Assembly: GCA_902762615.1 (NCBI GenBank)
Contig: CACWOX010000006.1
Span: forward strand, 1 to 64,000
Direction of reading: 5' to 3'
Origin: an uncultured Ruminococcus sp.
GTDB lineage: Bacteria; Bacillota; Clostridia; Oscillospirales; Acutalibacteraceae
DNA length: 64,000 bases
Shown here: positions 1 through 8,277 of the stretch, in pieces
How the letters are laid out: each line of letters begins with the position of its first letter
How positions within the stretch are numbered: position 1 is the first letter of the stretch
The notes under the pieces: generated by a model
Seen by the model: the letters and a program-made list of their open reading frames with translations, nothing else
What the model was told of the DNA's origin: nothing
Databases searched by the model: none
Position numbers and translations under genes: made by a program

Positions 1-91
1 AAGTGGACTGTGGAATATATGCTGACCACCGCTCCTTATCTCCATCTTCCTATTCTATTTCTTCGAGTTTATCGTGTCAACTTTTATTGTA

Positions 92-379
92 CTACATCAC
101 ATCTTCCGCATCGCGCTCCGGATTTTTCGGCTTGTAGAAATCCAGACTGCTCTCACATGCCACCGCGCGGCATTCGGGGCAGTAATAAAGATTGTTCATC
201 GCGTCGATACAGCCGTTCGGATATTCCTCAAACAGCTGAGCAAGCCGCGGACCGTGTTCGCCCCGCTTTGCCTCCCCGGTCTTTTCCCGCAGCACCTCAT
301 AGTACATTATGCCGCAGCCCATAAATAAATTGCGCGAATATCCGCATTTTGGGCAGACCAGTGTATAACCCATTCCCAT
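92..379 (-). CDS. Small zinc-ribbon-like hypothetical protein
   Basis: A 95-residue protein I do not recognise. It has two Cys pairs, CPKC near residue 9 and CPEC near residue 68, spaced like the two knuckles of a zinc ribbon, plus extra Cys residues (MGCG, ACESS). There is no signal peptide or membrane segment, so it is probably cytosolic. The ATG start at 379 follows an AGGGGAG ribosome site at good distance. It is transcribed divergently from yigZ. Metal binding is inferred from the cysteines only. The remaining sequence gives no clue to a substrate, and a protein-interaction or nucleic-acid role is equally possible. Confidence 0.6.
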   Translation of the reverse strand: MGMGYTLVCPKCGYSRNLFMGCGIMYYEVLREKTGEAKRGEHGPRLAQLFEEYPNGCIDAMNNLYYCPECRAVACESSLDFYKPKNPERDAEDVM

Positions 380-449
380 TGCAGTTTCTCCCCTTTTTTC
401 TTTTAGAATACCATACTTTCACAATAAAATCAACACTTTGGTTATTGGA

Positions 450-478
450 TTGACACTTAAATTCATTTGTGTTAAAAT
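450..478 (+). promoter_or_regulatory. Sigma-A-type promoter for yigZ
   Basis: TTGACA at 450-455 and TAAAAT at 473-478 with a 17-bp spacer, about 45 bp upstream of the yigZ start. Confidence 0.65.
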
Positions 479-522
479 AATAGCATAATGATTACAATGG
501 AAGGAGCTGCTTCATAACACAC

Positions 523-1152
523 ATGACCCAATATAAAACACTTCAGGCTGCCGCTCAGGACGAATTTACCGAGAAGCGCTCCCGCTTTATCGGGTACGCC
601 CGTCCCGTCACCTCCGAACAGGAGGCGCTCGACTTTATCGCCGAAATCAAATCAAAGCATTGGGACGCAAAACACAACGTCTACGCCTATTGCCTGCGTG
701 AAGGGAATATCTGCCGCTATTCCGACGACGGTGAACCCTCCGGAACAGCCGGAATGCCTGTGCTGGGCGTGATTCAGAAATCGGGTCTCACCGACTGCGC
801 GGTGGTCGTCACGCGGTATTTCGGCGGCATTCTGCTCGGCGGCGGCGGACTCGTCCGGGCTTACAGCCATGGCGCCTCCATCGGCATTGCCGCCGCAGGA
901 ATCGTCACTATGCGAATGTGCCTGATCTGCCGCCTCAGCTGCGATTACAACCAGTACGGCAGACTCGCCGCCCTTATTCCCGAATGCGGAGGAAGCGTCA
1001 GCGAAACGTCATTCGGCGAGTGTGTGGAAATCTCATTTATTATGTCGCGAGAGGACCTTGCCCGCTTTGAGCCAAAGCTCGCAGACGCAACCGGCGGCAG
1101 CGTCAGGGCGGATATAGCAGGGGAGCAGTTCTTTGCGGTCAATGAGGACTGA
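523..1152 (+). CDS. yigZ: YigZ/IMPACT family protein
   Basis: A 209-residue protein of the UPF0029/IMPACT family. Family members regulate or bind translation-related proteins in eukaryotes, while bacterial YigZ remains poorly defined. The N-terminal domain carries the family signature: KSKHWDAKHNVYAYCLR, then the DDGEPSGTAGMPVL loop, then VVVTRYFGGILLGGGGLVRAY. The C-terminal part is the small DUF1949-like ferredoxin-fold domain. Length fits the family (about 205-215). The best Shine-Dalgarno (GGAAGGAG at 499-506) lies 16 nt before the ATG, which is longer than usual, and no better in-frame start is seen. It is a single gene with its own promoter. Confidence 0.88.
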   Translation: MTQYKTLQAAAQDEFTEKRSRFIGYARPVTSEQEALDFIAEIKSKHWDAKHNVYAYCLREGNICRYSDDGEPSGTAGMPVLGVIQKSGLTDCAVVVTRYFGGILLGGGGLVRAYSHGASIGIAAAGIVTMRMCLICRLSCDYNQYGRLAALIPECGGSVSETSFGECVEISFIMSREDLARFEPKLADATGGSVRADIAGEQFFAVNED

Positions 1153-1249
1153 CTTTGCCTGTATTCCAAAAAATGCTTCGGCGTAATAAATGCCGGTTTA
1201 TTATGGCGGAAATTTATATTTGATGATGAATGAAAAGGAGTTGTTTCTT

Positions 1250-1612
1250 TTGAAGAAAATCAGTTGTATATTGATTACCTTTCTTTTTGTATTGACCCTT
1301 GTCTCTTGCGGAAGCGTCAATAAATCCAAAATCGTCGGCACCTATGAGCTTTCCAAAGCGGAGGGCGTCGGGATCAGTCTCACGCAGGAACAAATAGACT
1401 CGATGAAGGCGATCGGCTTGACGGCTACCCTTGAAATCAAGGACGACAACACCGCTGTGATGGATATTTTCGGTGAAAAGCTCGACTTCACCTACGACCT
1501 CAGAAAAATGGTCTTCACCTATGAGGACAAGGACGAAAAATTCACTTTTGACGGCGAAAAAATCGCATTCAACAACGAAGGCAGAGCGCTGGAATTTACC
1601 AAAATCAAATAA
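1250..1612 (+). CDS. Small secreted lipoprotein
   Basis: A 120-residue predicted lipoprotein of unknown function. I chose the TTG start at 1250 because AAAAGGAG lies 10 nt upstream and it places a classic signal peptide at the N-terminus (KK, hydrophobic core, lipobox LVSC with Cys near residue 20). The mature part (GTYELSKAEG near residue 30, then LEIKDDNTAVMDIFGEKLDFTYDL) resembles the small beta-rich domain of lipocalin-like or DUF4923-type Clostridia lipoproteins. That resemblance is weak. It ends just before a strong terminator, so it is monocistronic or the last gene after yigZ. It is expected on the outer face of the membrane. Confidence 0.75.
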   Translation: MKKISCILITFLFVLTLVSCGSVNKSKIVGTYELSKAEGVGISLTQEQIDSMKAIGLTATLEIKDDNTAVMDIFGEKLDFTYDLRKMVFTYEDKDEKFTFDGEKIAFNNEGRALEFTKIK

Positions 1613-1616
1613 GAAA

Positions 1617-1660
1617 TTCCCCCGAGGCGTTTCCGGCAAAACAATTCGGGGGCTTTTGTT
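1617..1660 (+). terminator. Rho-independent terminator
   Basis: CCCCCGA (1619-1625) pairs with TCGGGGG (1646-1652), followed by CTTTTGTT. It ends the transcript of the 1250-1612 lipoprotein gene. Confidence 0.75.
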
Positions 1661-1680
1661 AATCTACGACATATTTATTC

Positions 1681-1709
1681 TTGACAAAACTAATCTATTT
1701 TGTTAAAAT
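1681..1709 (+). promoter_or_regulatory. Sigma-A-type promoter for tandem lipoproteins
   Basis: TTGACA (1681-1686), 17-bp spacer, TAAAAT (1704-1709), about 45 bp before the ATG at 1755. Confidence 0.65.
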
Positions 1710-1754
1710 GAATGCAGGTGATTTTTGATCTTTTGTTGAGAGGAAGCGCTGGTT

Positions 1755-2237
1755 ATGAAAAAATTTAGAATGAAGGCATTTTGTCTGTTGGCGGCAATCG
1801 CTCTGACCGCATCCTTGCTGGCGGGCTGCAAAAAAAGCAAGGAACCTGTTTCGACCGTGGATTTTGAAGTTGCCGCTACTCAAAAGGGCTATATCGTGCA
1901 GGACGGCACGGATTTTTTTGAGGATTACGATTATATCAAGCTGGTTACCCTTGCCGCGCCGCAGGACAAGGCTTTTCAGCTGGAATTTTATGAGCTGAAT
2001 GACGACGCTACCGCAAAATCTTTCTATGACAGCAACAAAAGCAACTTCGTTATGATGAAGGGCGATGACAGCGCTGAAACCAGCGATTCCGGCAAGAATT
2101 ACGACGTCTACAAGCTGGAAATGTACGGCAAATTCATGATGATAGAGCGCGTGGACAATACGGTTATTTATGTCAATTCCACCGACAGTTCCAACAAATC
2201 TGTCATCGAAGCCTTTTTGACCGAGATTAAATATTAA
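1755..2237 (+). CDS. Lipoprotein, paralogue 1 of a tandem pair
   Basis: A 160-residue lipoprotein with a signal peptide and lipobox LLAGC (Cys near residue 25), followed by a charged linker. The mature domain (KGYIVQD, QLEFYELNDDATAKSFYDSN, SGKNYDVYKLEMYGKFMMIERVDNTVIYV) aligns along its length with the next gene, so the two are products of tandem duplication. I do not recognise a named family. The compact alpha/beta pattern and conserved C-terminus (IEAFLTEIKY) suggest a small ligand-binding or sensor domain outside the membrane. AGAGGAAGCG upstream is an adequate ribosome site. The two genes are 48 bp apart and probably share one transcript. Confidence 0.78.
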   Translation: MKKFRMKAFCLLAAIALTASLLAGCKKSKEPVSTVDFEVAATQKGYIVQDGTDFFEDYDYIKLVTLAAPQDKAFQLEFYELNDDATAKSFYDSNKSNFVMMKGDDSAETSDSGKNYDVYKLEMYGKFMMIERVDNTVIYVNSTDSSNKSVIEAFLTEIKY

Positions 2238-2285
2238 TGGCTGCGTGTTTTATTGATTCACTTTTTTAAGAGGGTATTTATCCAT

Positions 2286-2762
2286 ATGAGAAAAATTTCG
2301 AGATTGACTGCCGTTATTCTGATGGCAGCAGTAATTGCCGCATTATTTGCGTCTTGTTCCAAGAAACCATCCGACAGCGCTGCTTTCAAAAAGCTTGCCG
2401 AGTCCAAGGGTTATGAAGTCAGTGACATTACCGCTCAGTATGTCAACGCGCCCCAGATCAAGGAGGCAATCATTACCGCGCCTAAGGACAGGGAATTTCA
2501 GATTGAATTCTATACCATCACCGATCCGGAAAACGCAAAAAAGCTCTATCAGGCGCAGAATGAAGCCATTAACGGCTATGCCGGCTCGGAAGGCAATAGC
2601 AATGTTTCCAACGGCAAGAATTATGCCAAGAGAACGGTCGTCACCAATGACGGTCATTTCGTCATGGTGTCATATGTCGAAAATACGGTGGTGTATGTGC
2701 CGCCTACCGACAAGAAACACAAGGATACTATAGAAAAGTTTTTGGATGAATTCAAATATTGA
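2286..2762 (+). CDS. Lipoprotein, paralogue 2 of a tandem pair
   Basis: A 158-residue lipoprotein starting at the ATG at 2286, preceded by AAGAGGG. An in-frame TTG 33 bp upstream gives no benefit. The signal peptide ends in lipobox LFASC. The mature region repeats the pattern of the preceding protein: KGYEVSD, QIEFYTITDPENAKKLYQAQN, NGKNYAKRTVVTNDGHFVMV, and the C-terminal IEKFLDEFKY. Identity to its neighbour is moderate, so the duplication is not recent. Function is unknown; membrane-anchored and extracellular by inference. The transcript ends at the hairpin 2771-2810. Confidence 0.78.
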   Translation: MRKISRLTAVILMAAVIAALFASCSKKPSDSAAFKKLAESKGYEVSDITAQYVNAPQIKEAIITAPKDREFQIEFYTITDPENAKKLYQAQNEAINGYAGSEGNSNVSNGKNYAKRTVVTNDGHFVMVSYVENTVVYVPPTDKKHKDTIEKFLDEFKY

Positions 2763-2770
2763 TTCATAAT

Positions 2771-2810
2771 TACCGCGGCTTTGTTTCGGCATTGCCGCGG
2801 TTTTTTTATT
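2771..2810 (+). terminator. Rho-independent terminator
   Basis: ACCGCGGC (2772-2779) pairs with GCCGCGGT (2794-2801), followed by a run of seven T. It closes the tandem lipoprotein transcript. Confidence 0.85.
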
Positions 2811-3291
2811 GCCACGCTCTTACCCCTTCGATATGCAGAAAACGCGATTGGAAATAGTAGTAAGAGGAAAGCGGTCGGTCAAGCGCGTCAAAGGTGTGTG
2901 CGCAGACGAGGATTTCCGGCTGGGTTGCCGTAATCATCAGCGTGTGATAGAACACTCCGTTTTCGCCGCCCAGCTGTATGACATCGCCGGGTTCAGCCTT
3001 TTCCTCCGGTACCTCCGAAGCAAAGGGTCCGACCGATTTGTTTTGGGTCAGAAAATTATAAAAATACTGCACGCCCGTCCACGAGGCAGTTCTTTGGGAA
3101 GATGAGATATAATACCACCCGAAAACAGGCGTGTAATTCATGATCCCGCTGCCGGCATATACGCATTGCGATATGAAATTGGTGCAGTCGCCCCCTATTC
3201 CCTCAAAATCATAATATTTCGGATTTCTTCCAAGCGCCCATCTTTGCGCGTATTGTGCCGCTGACGCTCTGTCGTATTTTTTTATGACCAT
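2806..3291 (-). CDS. Amidase domain (Amidase_6) protein
   Basis: A 161-residue protein matching the putative amidase domain PF12671 over nearly its whole length. It begins with YDRASAAQYAQRWALGRNPKYYDFEGIGGDCTNFISQCVYAGSG, where the Cys of GGDCTNFISQ is the expected nucleophile, and later has the PGDVIQLGG...YHTLMIT stretch that supplies the His, as in NlpC/P60-type cysteine peptidases. I chose the ATG at 3291 because AAAGGAG lies 8 nt upstream. No signal peptide is visible, which is odd for a cell-wall amidase: either it is cytosolic, exported otherwise, or acts after lysis. The gene is isolated and divergent from the cotH locus. Confidence 0.82.
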   Translation of the reverse strand: MVIKKYDRASAAQYAQRWALGRNPKYYDFEGIGGDCTNFISQCVYAGSGIMNYTPVFGWYYISSSQRTASWTGVQYFYNFLTQNKSVGPFASEVPEEKAEPGDVIQLGGENGVFYHTLMITATQPEILVCAHTFDALDRPLSSYYYFQSRFLHIEGVRAWQ

Positions 3292-3427
3292 CTGCCATAC
3301 TCCTTTCAATTGAAGCTTCCATCTCATAATATGCGGCACTGACAGATCAATTGAAAAAACAGCGAATCCCTGTTGGAATACGTGATAAAGTCAATGATGG
3401 AATTCCCGGCGGAAATTGCCTTTTATA

Positions 3428-3456
3428 TTGACTTTTATAGAAAAGTTATCTATAAT
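3428..3456 (+). promoter_or_regulatory. Promoter of the CotH/VTC locus
   Basis: TTGACT (3428-3433), 17-bp spacer, TATAAT (3451-3456), 38 bp before the cotH start. All five following genes run the same way with overlaps or short gaps, so this may drive the whole locus. Confidence 0.65.
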
Positions 3457-3493
3457 TATAGTTGAATTATTAAAAATATTTAAGTGAAGTGAT

Positions 3494-6049
3494 GTGTACA
3501 TGCTATTTATTGCGGCAATTGTATGCCTTGCGGCGGTTTTCGCGGCAGTCTCTGCCATCAGCATTTTGATCGCTGATCTCCCCTATTGCCCCAATGATAA
3601 GAAAAAAGCCGTCCTGATCAAAACGGCGGTCTGGGCTTCGTGCCTGCTCTGCAACGCCGCGGCTCTGTACCTTGTGCATTTGATTTTCCGCGGCAACGGC
3701 GATATTATCAGGACGCTCAGGCTGACGGTGGAACGAAAGCTGAGTTATCAGTCCACCGAATACATCTACGGTTCGCTGCTGATTTGGATTCCCATTGCTG
3801 TCTCTGCCGGATTGGCAGTAAGATCCATCGTGCTTTCGCGTCTGGGCGAGGACAAGCCCTTTATCCCGCCGCAGACCCGTCGCTCGAAAAAGCTGCTCAT
3901 GGTCTTTGACGTCAGTCTGCTCGGAATTGCACTGATATCCTCCATCGCATTCTGCGCAGGCGGAGTACGTCACCTGAAGCTCACCGAGGTCTGCGATTCC
4001 AAGGTCGGCAGAGTCTCTGACGGCGGCTACATCGAGCTGCTCAATGAGGGAAGTTTCCCCTGCCGCACCGGAGGGCTTTATCTGAGCAACAGCGAGGAAA
4101 ATCTCAAAAAATACGCCCTTCCCGACAGCGTGGCAGGAGCCGGTGAGCTTCTGCTCATTCCGCTGGAAAACGACGTCTTTTCTCTGAGCAAATCGGGCGG
4201 CACTGTCGTGATACTCTCGGACGGCGGAGGGAGAATCATTGACAAGGTTGCGGTGGACAAGCAGCGCGACGGCATTTATTCCTACTGCCGCGTCGGAGCC
4301 ACCGGAAACTGGGAATACATGCACCCCACGCCGGGTGAAGCCAACGCCGCTTCCGCGGCTATCATACAAAATCCGGCATTCTCGGCGGCTGCCGGCTATT
4401 ACAGCGATCCCTTCGATCTGACCGTAACTGCCGGAGAAGGCGCCGAAATCCATTACACCACCGACGGCAGCACCCCGACCGCCGACTCTCCCGTCTACAA
4501 AAAGCCCATTCGTGTGACCGACAGGAGCAATGAGCCGAACAAACGGCGCTCATTGCAGAGGATCGTCTATGACTGGAAGAATTATCAGCCCGACACGACT
4601 CCTGTGAAAAAGGCGTTTGTGGTCAGAGCCGTCGCGATTGATTCCCAGGGCGCCATGAGCGAGGAGGTCTCGGCTTCCTATTTTATCGGAGAGAAATTCG
4701 ACAGTGACACGGCGGTGCTGTCCCTTGTCGCAGACGATGAGGCTCTCTTCGGCGAGGACGGCTTTTATATGACCGGCAAGACATACGACGAATGGTATCT
4801 TGCGGGCGGCACGGGCGACCAGCCTACCGCCAACTTCGACGTAAAGGGAACCGAATGCGGCGTTGCGGTCGAGTATTTCGCCAACGGCAAAAAGCTCACC
4901 TTCGCCCAGAGCGGCGGACTGAGAATTCAGGGCGGTTCCACACGCTGGCTGCCGCTCAAGCGCTTTTCGGTGTTCTCACGGAAGGAATACAGCGGACGCA
5001 GCACCTTTCCGGTGGAAATCTTCAAGGGAAAAGCCACCCATTCGGTGATGCTGCGAAGCGGGCTGGAAAACGCGCTGTGCATGTACACCGTACCCGACAG
5101 AGACGTCGCCGTGCTGCAAAGCGTCCCTGTGACGGTGTATCTCAACGGCGAATACTGGTACGACACCTTCATGCAGGAAAAGTACAACAACACCTACTTC
5201 CGTCAGACCTTCGGGGTGGACAATGTGGAGTTCCTGAAGGTCGGCATTACCGACGAAATCAAGTATTTCATTGACCATCACGACCTCTCGCAGGAGGCGG
5301 ATTACAAACGCTTTGATGAGATCATCGACATTCAGAGCTACATCGACTATATCTGCTCCAATGTCTACCTCGGCAACACCGACTACAACGAATACGCCAA
5401 TACCGCGATGTGGCGCACCGTTACCAAGGAAAACGATTCCTACGGCGACGGACGCTGGCGATGGGCTTTTTATGACATGGATCTTCAAACCGCGGGCTGC
5501 CGCTTCAATTACGGTCTGACCGATATCACCGACGCGCAGCTCGATACCTTCAACATCGTCTGCGACTGGGATCCGCCCGTCAATCAGCGCATTATTTACT
5601 CCGCGCTGAAGACAAATCCCGAATTTTGCAGGCAGTTCGTGCTCTCCATGATGGATATGATCAACAACGACTTCACCGAGCAGCGCATGTCCGACCTGCT
5701 GGCGCGATACGGCGAGGACATCAGCTGGCACGAATACTTCTTCCGCGACCGCCCCGACAATATGATCGAATTCACGGCAAAGGAATTCGGGCTGAAAAAC
5801 AGCACCGAAGAGCTGACCGTTACCGCCAACGACCCCACTGCCGGAAGCGTGAAGGTCAACACATCGGTGATCGACCTCGGCGAAGGCAGCTGGACCGGAA
5901 GATACTTCCGCGAATATCCCATAACCGTCACGGCTCTTCCCAATCCCGGCTTCCGATTCAAGGGCTGGTCTGACGGTACGACCGACGCGACGATTGAAAT
6001 TAACTTAAACGGAGGTGTTACAGCAAATGCGATTTTTGAAAAAGAATAA
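3494..6049 (+). CDS. Membrane-anchored CotH kinase family protein
   Basis: An 851-residue multidomain protein. Hydrophobic segments in the first 160 residues (about 3-25, 38-60, 95-115, 137-158) make a membrane anchor. Next come a lamin-tail-like beta domain (about 165-285, ESYIELLNEGSFPC type), a chitobiase C-terminal-type module (NPAFSAAAGYYSDPFDLTV; YTTDGSTPT), the CotH domain (about 440-760), and an InlB-like C-terminal repeat (FRFKGWSDGTTDATIEI). CotH proteins are atypical protein kinases. The metal-binding signature is seen as FYDMDLQTAG near residue 661 and the NTDYNEYANTAMWR loop near 630. The start is GTG 3494, or ATG 3500. It overlaps the next gene by 23 bp, implying coupled translation. 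The target is unknown; neighbours suggest an envelope role. Confidence 0.87.
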   Translation: MYMLFIAAIVCLAAVFAAVSAISILIADLPYCPNDKKKAVLIKTAVWASCLLCNAAALYLVHLIFRGNGDIIRTLRLTVERKLSYQSTEYIYGSLLIWIPIAVSAGLAVRSIVLSRLGEDKPFIPPQTRRSKKLLMVFDVSLLGIALISSIAFCAGGVRHLKLTEVCDSKVGRVSDGGYIELLNEGSFPCRTGGLYLSNSEENLKKYALPDSVAGAGELLLIPLENDVFSLSKSGGTVVILSDGGGRIIDKVAVDKQRDGIYSYCRVGATGNWEYMHPTPGEANAASAAIIQNPAFSAAAGYYSDPFDLTVTAGEGAEIHYTTDGSTPTADSPVYKKPIRVTDRSNEPNKRRSLQRIVYDWKNYQPDTTPVKKAFVVRAVAIDSQGAMSEEVSASYFIGEKFDSDTAVLSLVADDEALFGEDGFYMTGKTYDEWYLAGGTGDQPTANFDVKGTECGVAVEYFANGKKLTFAQSGGLRIQGGSTRWLPLKRFSVFSRKEYSGRSTFPVEIFKGKATHSVMLRSGLENALCMYTVPDRDVAVLQSVPVTVYLNGEYWYDTFMQEKYNNTYFRQTFGVDNVEFLKVGITDEIKYFIDHHDLSQEADYKRFDEIIDIQSYIDYICSNVYLGNTDYNEYANTAMWRTVTKENDSYGDGRWRWAFYDMDLQTAGCRFNYGLTDITDAQLDTFNIVCDWDPPVNQRIIYSALKTNPEFCRQFVLSMMDMINNDFTEQRMSDLLARYGEDISWHEYFFRDRPDNMIEFTAKEFGLKNSTEELTVTANDPTAGSVKVNTSVIDLGEGSWTGRYFREYPITVTALPNPGFRFKGWSDGTTDATIEINLNGGVTANAIFEKE

Positions 6050-6887
6050 GGCGGCAGCGCTTCTTGCGGCAATGGTATTTCTGACAGGCTGCCTCTCGGG
6101 CTGCTCCTTTTTACCCGAGGAATCAGACGCCGAAAGCGGCGGAACTTCCGTTAAGCCGGTCATCGAAATGACGCGCGAGGATCTTCGCACTTCGTCCGAC
6201 AACGCAAAGGCAATCAACCTCGGCACAGTCGGTGAGGAGCTGCTGATTACCGACGCGGGCGATTACCGTCTGAGCGGAGAGCTGAAAGGCTCCGTCACCA
6301 TTCAAGCCGAAGAGCAGATTGTGCATCTGTTCCTCGGCGGCGTGAATATCAAATCGGTCACGGCTCCCGCTATCAATGTGGAATCCGCCGGCAAAGTGAT
6401 CATTACCGCCGAACCCGGCAGCGAGAACAGCCTCGCCGACGGCAGCAAGTACATCAGCGATCTGCCCGACGGGTGTATATTCAGTATGTGCGACGTCACC
6501 CTCAACGGCAGCGGCAGCCTTTCCGTTTCGGGCTATTACAAGGACGCGATACACACGAAGGATTTCCTCAAGATCACCGGAGTGACCCTCTTCGCCCGGG
6601 CTAAGGACGACGGTCTTCACGGCAACGACGGCATTCTGATCAACGGCGCCGACGTCTCGGTGGAAGCCGAGAAAAACGGCATTCGCACCACCAAATCAGG
6701 CAAGGTTCGCAAGGGCAACATTGAAATCACCGACTCGAAGCTCTCGGTGATCGCCGGAGAGCATGCCCTGAATGCTTCGCGCAGCATTTATATGGCGTCC
6801 AGCAAGGCGTTTTTGAAGGGGGTCATGTCCAACAGCAAGGCGGAGCATGATATTTACATCGAGGAAGGTTGTCTGACCAATGGATAA
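6027..6887 (+). CDS. Cthe_2159-type carbohydrate-binding lipoprotein
   Basis: A 286-residue lipoprotein. The start at 6027 has GGAGGTG 8 nt upstream, inside the cotH gene. The signal peptide carries the lipobox LSGC. The mature protein matches the Cthe_2159 family (PF14262), a beta-helix fold known to bind cellulose and pectin-like acidic polysaccharide with bound calcium. The family pattern is seen as INLGTVGEELLITDAGDYRLSG, IHLFLGGVNIKS, GSKYISDLPDGCIFSMCDVTLNGSGSLSV, KDDGLHGNDGILINGADVSV and EKNGIRTTKSG. It is shorter than many members and ends soon after the helix. It overlaps both neighbours, placing it in a fixed operon with CotH and VTC genes. Confidence 0.85.
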   Translation: MRFLKKNKAAALLAAMVFLTGCLSGCSFLPEESDAESGGTSVKPVIEMTREDLRTSSDNAKAINLGTVGEELLITDAGDYRLSGELKGSVTIQAEEQIVHLFLGGVNIKSVTAPAINVESAGKVIITAEPGSENSLADGSKYISDLPDGCIFSMCDVTLNGSGSLSVSGYYKDAIHTKDFLKITGVTLFARAKDDGLHGNDGILINGADVSVEAEKNGIRTTKSGKVRKGNIEITDSKLSVIAGEHALNASRSIYMASSKAFLKGVMSNSKAEHDIYIEEGCLTNG

Positions 6888-7572
6888 ATACAGACACGAA
6901 TACAAATATTACATTGATTCGGGACAGCGCCGGATTCTTCTGATGAAGGCGAAGGCTTTGATGCGCCGCGACTCCAACGCCGGAAATGACGGCTGCTACG
7001 TCATTCGCAGCCTGTATTTTGACGACGCAGACAACACCTGCTTCTATCAGAATGAAGCCGGCTGCGACCCGCGTGCAAAATACCGCATTCGCTTCTACAA
7101 CGAGGACACTTCCTTCATCCGGCTTGAAAAAAAGAGCAAGCGCCGCGGCATGACACTGAAACACTCCTGCCGGCTGACGCGGGAGGAAGCCGGCATTCTC
7201 GCTTCCGGCAGCTTTCCCGCTGTTAACGCCGAAATGCCGGAACAAAAGCGCTTGCTCCTTGCCCAGATGCAGCTTCACGGACTCAAGCCAAAGGTGATCG
7301 TGACATACAGCCGTATTCCCTTTATTTATCCCGCGGGAAACGTGCGTATCACATTTGACTCAGACATCACCTCTTCGGACGAAACAGACAGATTTTTGTC
7401 CTGCGATTACCGTCAGCGTCCGGTGCTCCCCATTGGCAGGAGCATTCTGGAAGTCAAGTGGGACGAACTGCTGCCGCTTCACATCAAGGGCATGATGCAG
7501 CTCAACACCTTACAGTGGAGCACATTCTCAAAATATTACACATGCAGGCTTATCAATTTAGGAGGTTTTTAA
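6880..7572 (+). CDS. Polyphosphate polymerase (VTC) domain protein
   Basis: A 230-residue protein that is essentially a bare VTC catalytic domain (PF09359), the tunnel-shaped fold that makes polyphosphate from ATP in yeast Vtc4. Basic tunnel residues are visible: RHEYKYYI at the N-terminus, SLYFDD, YRIRFYN (two Arg), IRLEKKSKRR, VRITFDSDI, ILEVKWDE (acidic metal ligand) and a terminal FSKYYTC Lys. No SPX or membrane domain is present, so any membrane coupling would come from the DUF4956 protein encoded 6 bp downstream. It overlaps the previous gene by 8 bp. Activity is inferred; a triphosphatase/CYTH-type activity is the main alternative. Confidence 0.87.
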   Translation: MDKYRHEYKYYIDSGQRRILLMKAKALMRRDSNAGNDGCYVIRSLYFDDADNTCFYQNEAGCDPRAKYRIRFYNEDTSFIRLEKKSKRRGMTLKHSCRLTREEAGILASGSFPAVNAEMPEQKRLLLAQMQLHGLKPKVIVTYSRIPFIYPAGNVRITFDSDITSSDETDRFLSCDYRQRPVLPIGRSILEVKWDELLPLHIKGMMQLNTLQWSTFSKYYTCRLINLGGF

Positions 7573-7578
7573 AAAGCT

Positions 7579-8250
7579 ATGGGACTTATTGAACTGCTCA
7601 AAAAAGCATTTATGGAAGGCTACGCAACAAGCAGCATTACAATCGGCACGGTTCTTATGTGCATCGGCTGCACAATGGCTATCGCTATCTACATCTATTT
7701 CATCTACAAGCTGGTGAACCGCAATTCCTTCTACAACAAGGGATTCAACATTTCGCTGGTGATCATCGCTGTGATTACCGCCTCCATTATCCTCACGATT
7801 CAGTCCAACATCGTCGTTTCGCTCGGTATGGTGGGCGCTCTCTCCATCGTGCGATTCCGCACCGCCATCAAGGATCCGATGGATCTCGCATTCCTCTTCT
7901 GGTCCATCAGCGCCGGCATTATCTGCGGCGCGGGATTTGCCGGAATTGCCGTCGTCGCGTCGCTCTTTGTGACGGTGCTGATCGTCCTCTTCTCGGCTTC
8001 CTTCAAGGAGGCAAGCACGCTGGTGCTGGTGGTTAACGCCGATTCCCACAAGCATGAGGACGAGATTATGAAGGTCGTCAAAGAATTCTGCCGCTACAGC
8101 AAAACCCGCGCGAGAAATGTCTCCAAATCGGGCATGAACATCGCCATAGAAGTCAAGACCTCCAAGCAGTCCGAGCTGATTGACAGGCTGATGAAGCTCG
8201 ATTTTGTCACAGACGCTTCTCTGGTCGAAAACGACAGCGATATTTTTTAA
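7579..8250 (+). CDS. DUF4956 membrane protein
   Basis: A 223-residue membrane protein with about four hydrophobic segments in the first 140 residues (FKAFMEGYATSSITI..., FNISLVIIAVITASIILTI, and IISAGIICGAGFAGIAVVASLF-like region) and a soluble C-terminal domain of about 85 residues. The motif GALSIVRFRTAIKDPMDLAFLFW between segments is the hallmark of DUF4956. The family nearly always travels with VTC-domain genes. The GGAGG site lies at the very end of the VTC gene, so translation is coupled. The likely role is a membrane partner or channel for the polymer made by the VTC protein; this is inference, as no function is established. Confidence 0.87.
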   Translation: MGLIELLKKAFMEGYATSSITIGTVLMCIGCTMAIAIYIYFIYKLVNRNSFYNKGFNISLVIIAVITASIILTIQSNIVVSLGMVGALSIVRFRTAIKDPMDLAFLFWSISAGIICGAGFAGIAVVASLFVTVLIVLFSASFKEASTLVLVVNADSHKHEDEIMKVVKEFCRYSKTRARNVSKSGMNIAIEVKTSKQSELIDRLMKLDFVTDASLVENDSDIF

Positions 8251-8277
8251 TTGATTTTTCAAAGGAGACATAATTTA

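Noticed and set aside
2771-2810. T-box antiterminator (ACCGCGG word)
   Set aside because: The GGTGG-ACCGCG context is missing, and the sequence is a simple perfect hairpin with a T-run after a stop codon, i.e. a terminator.
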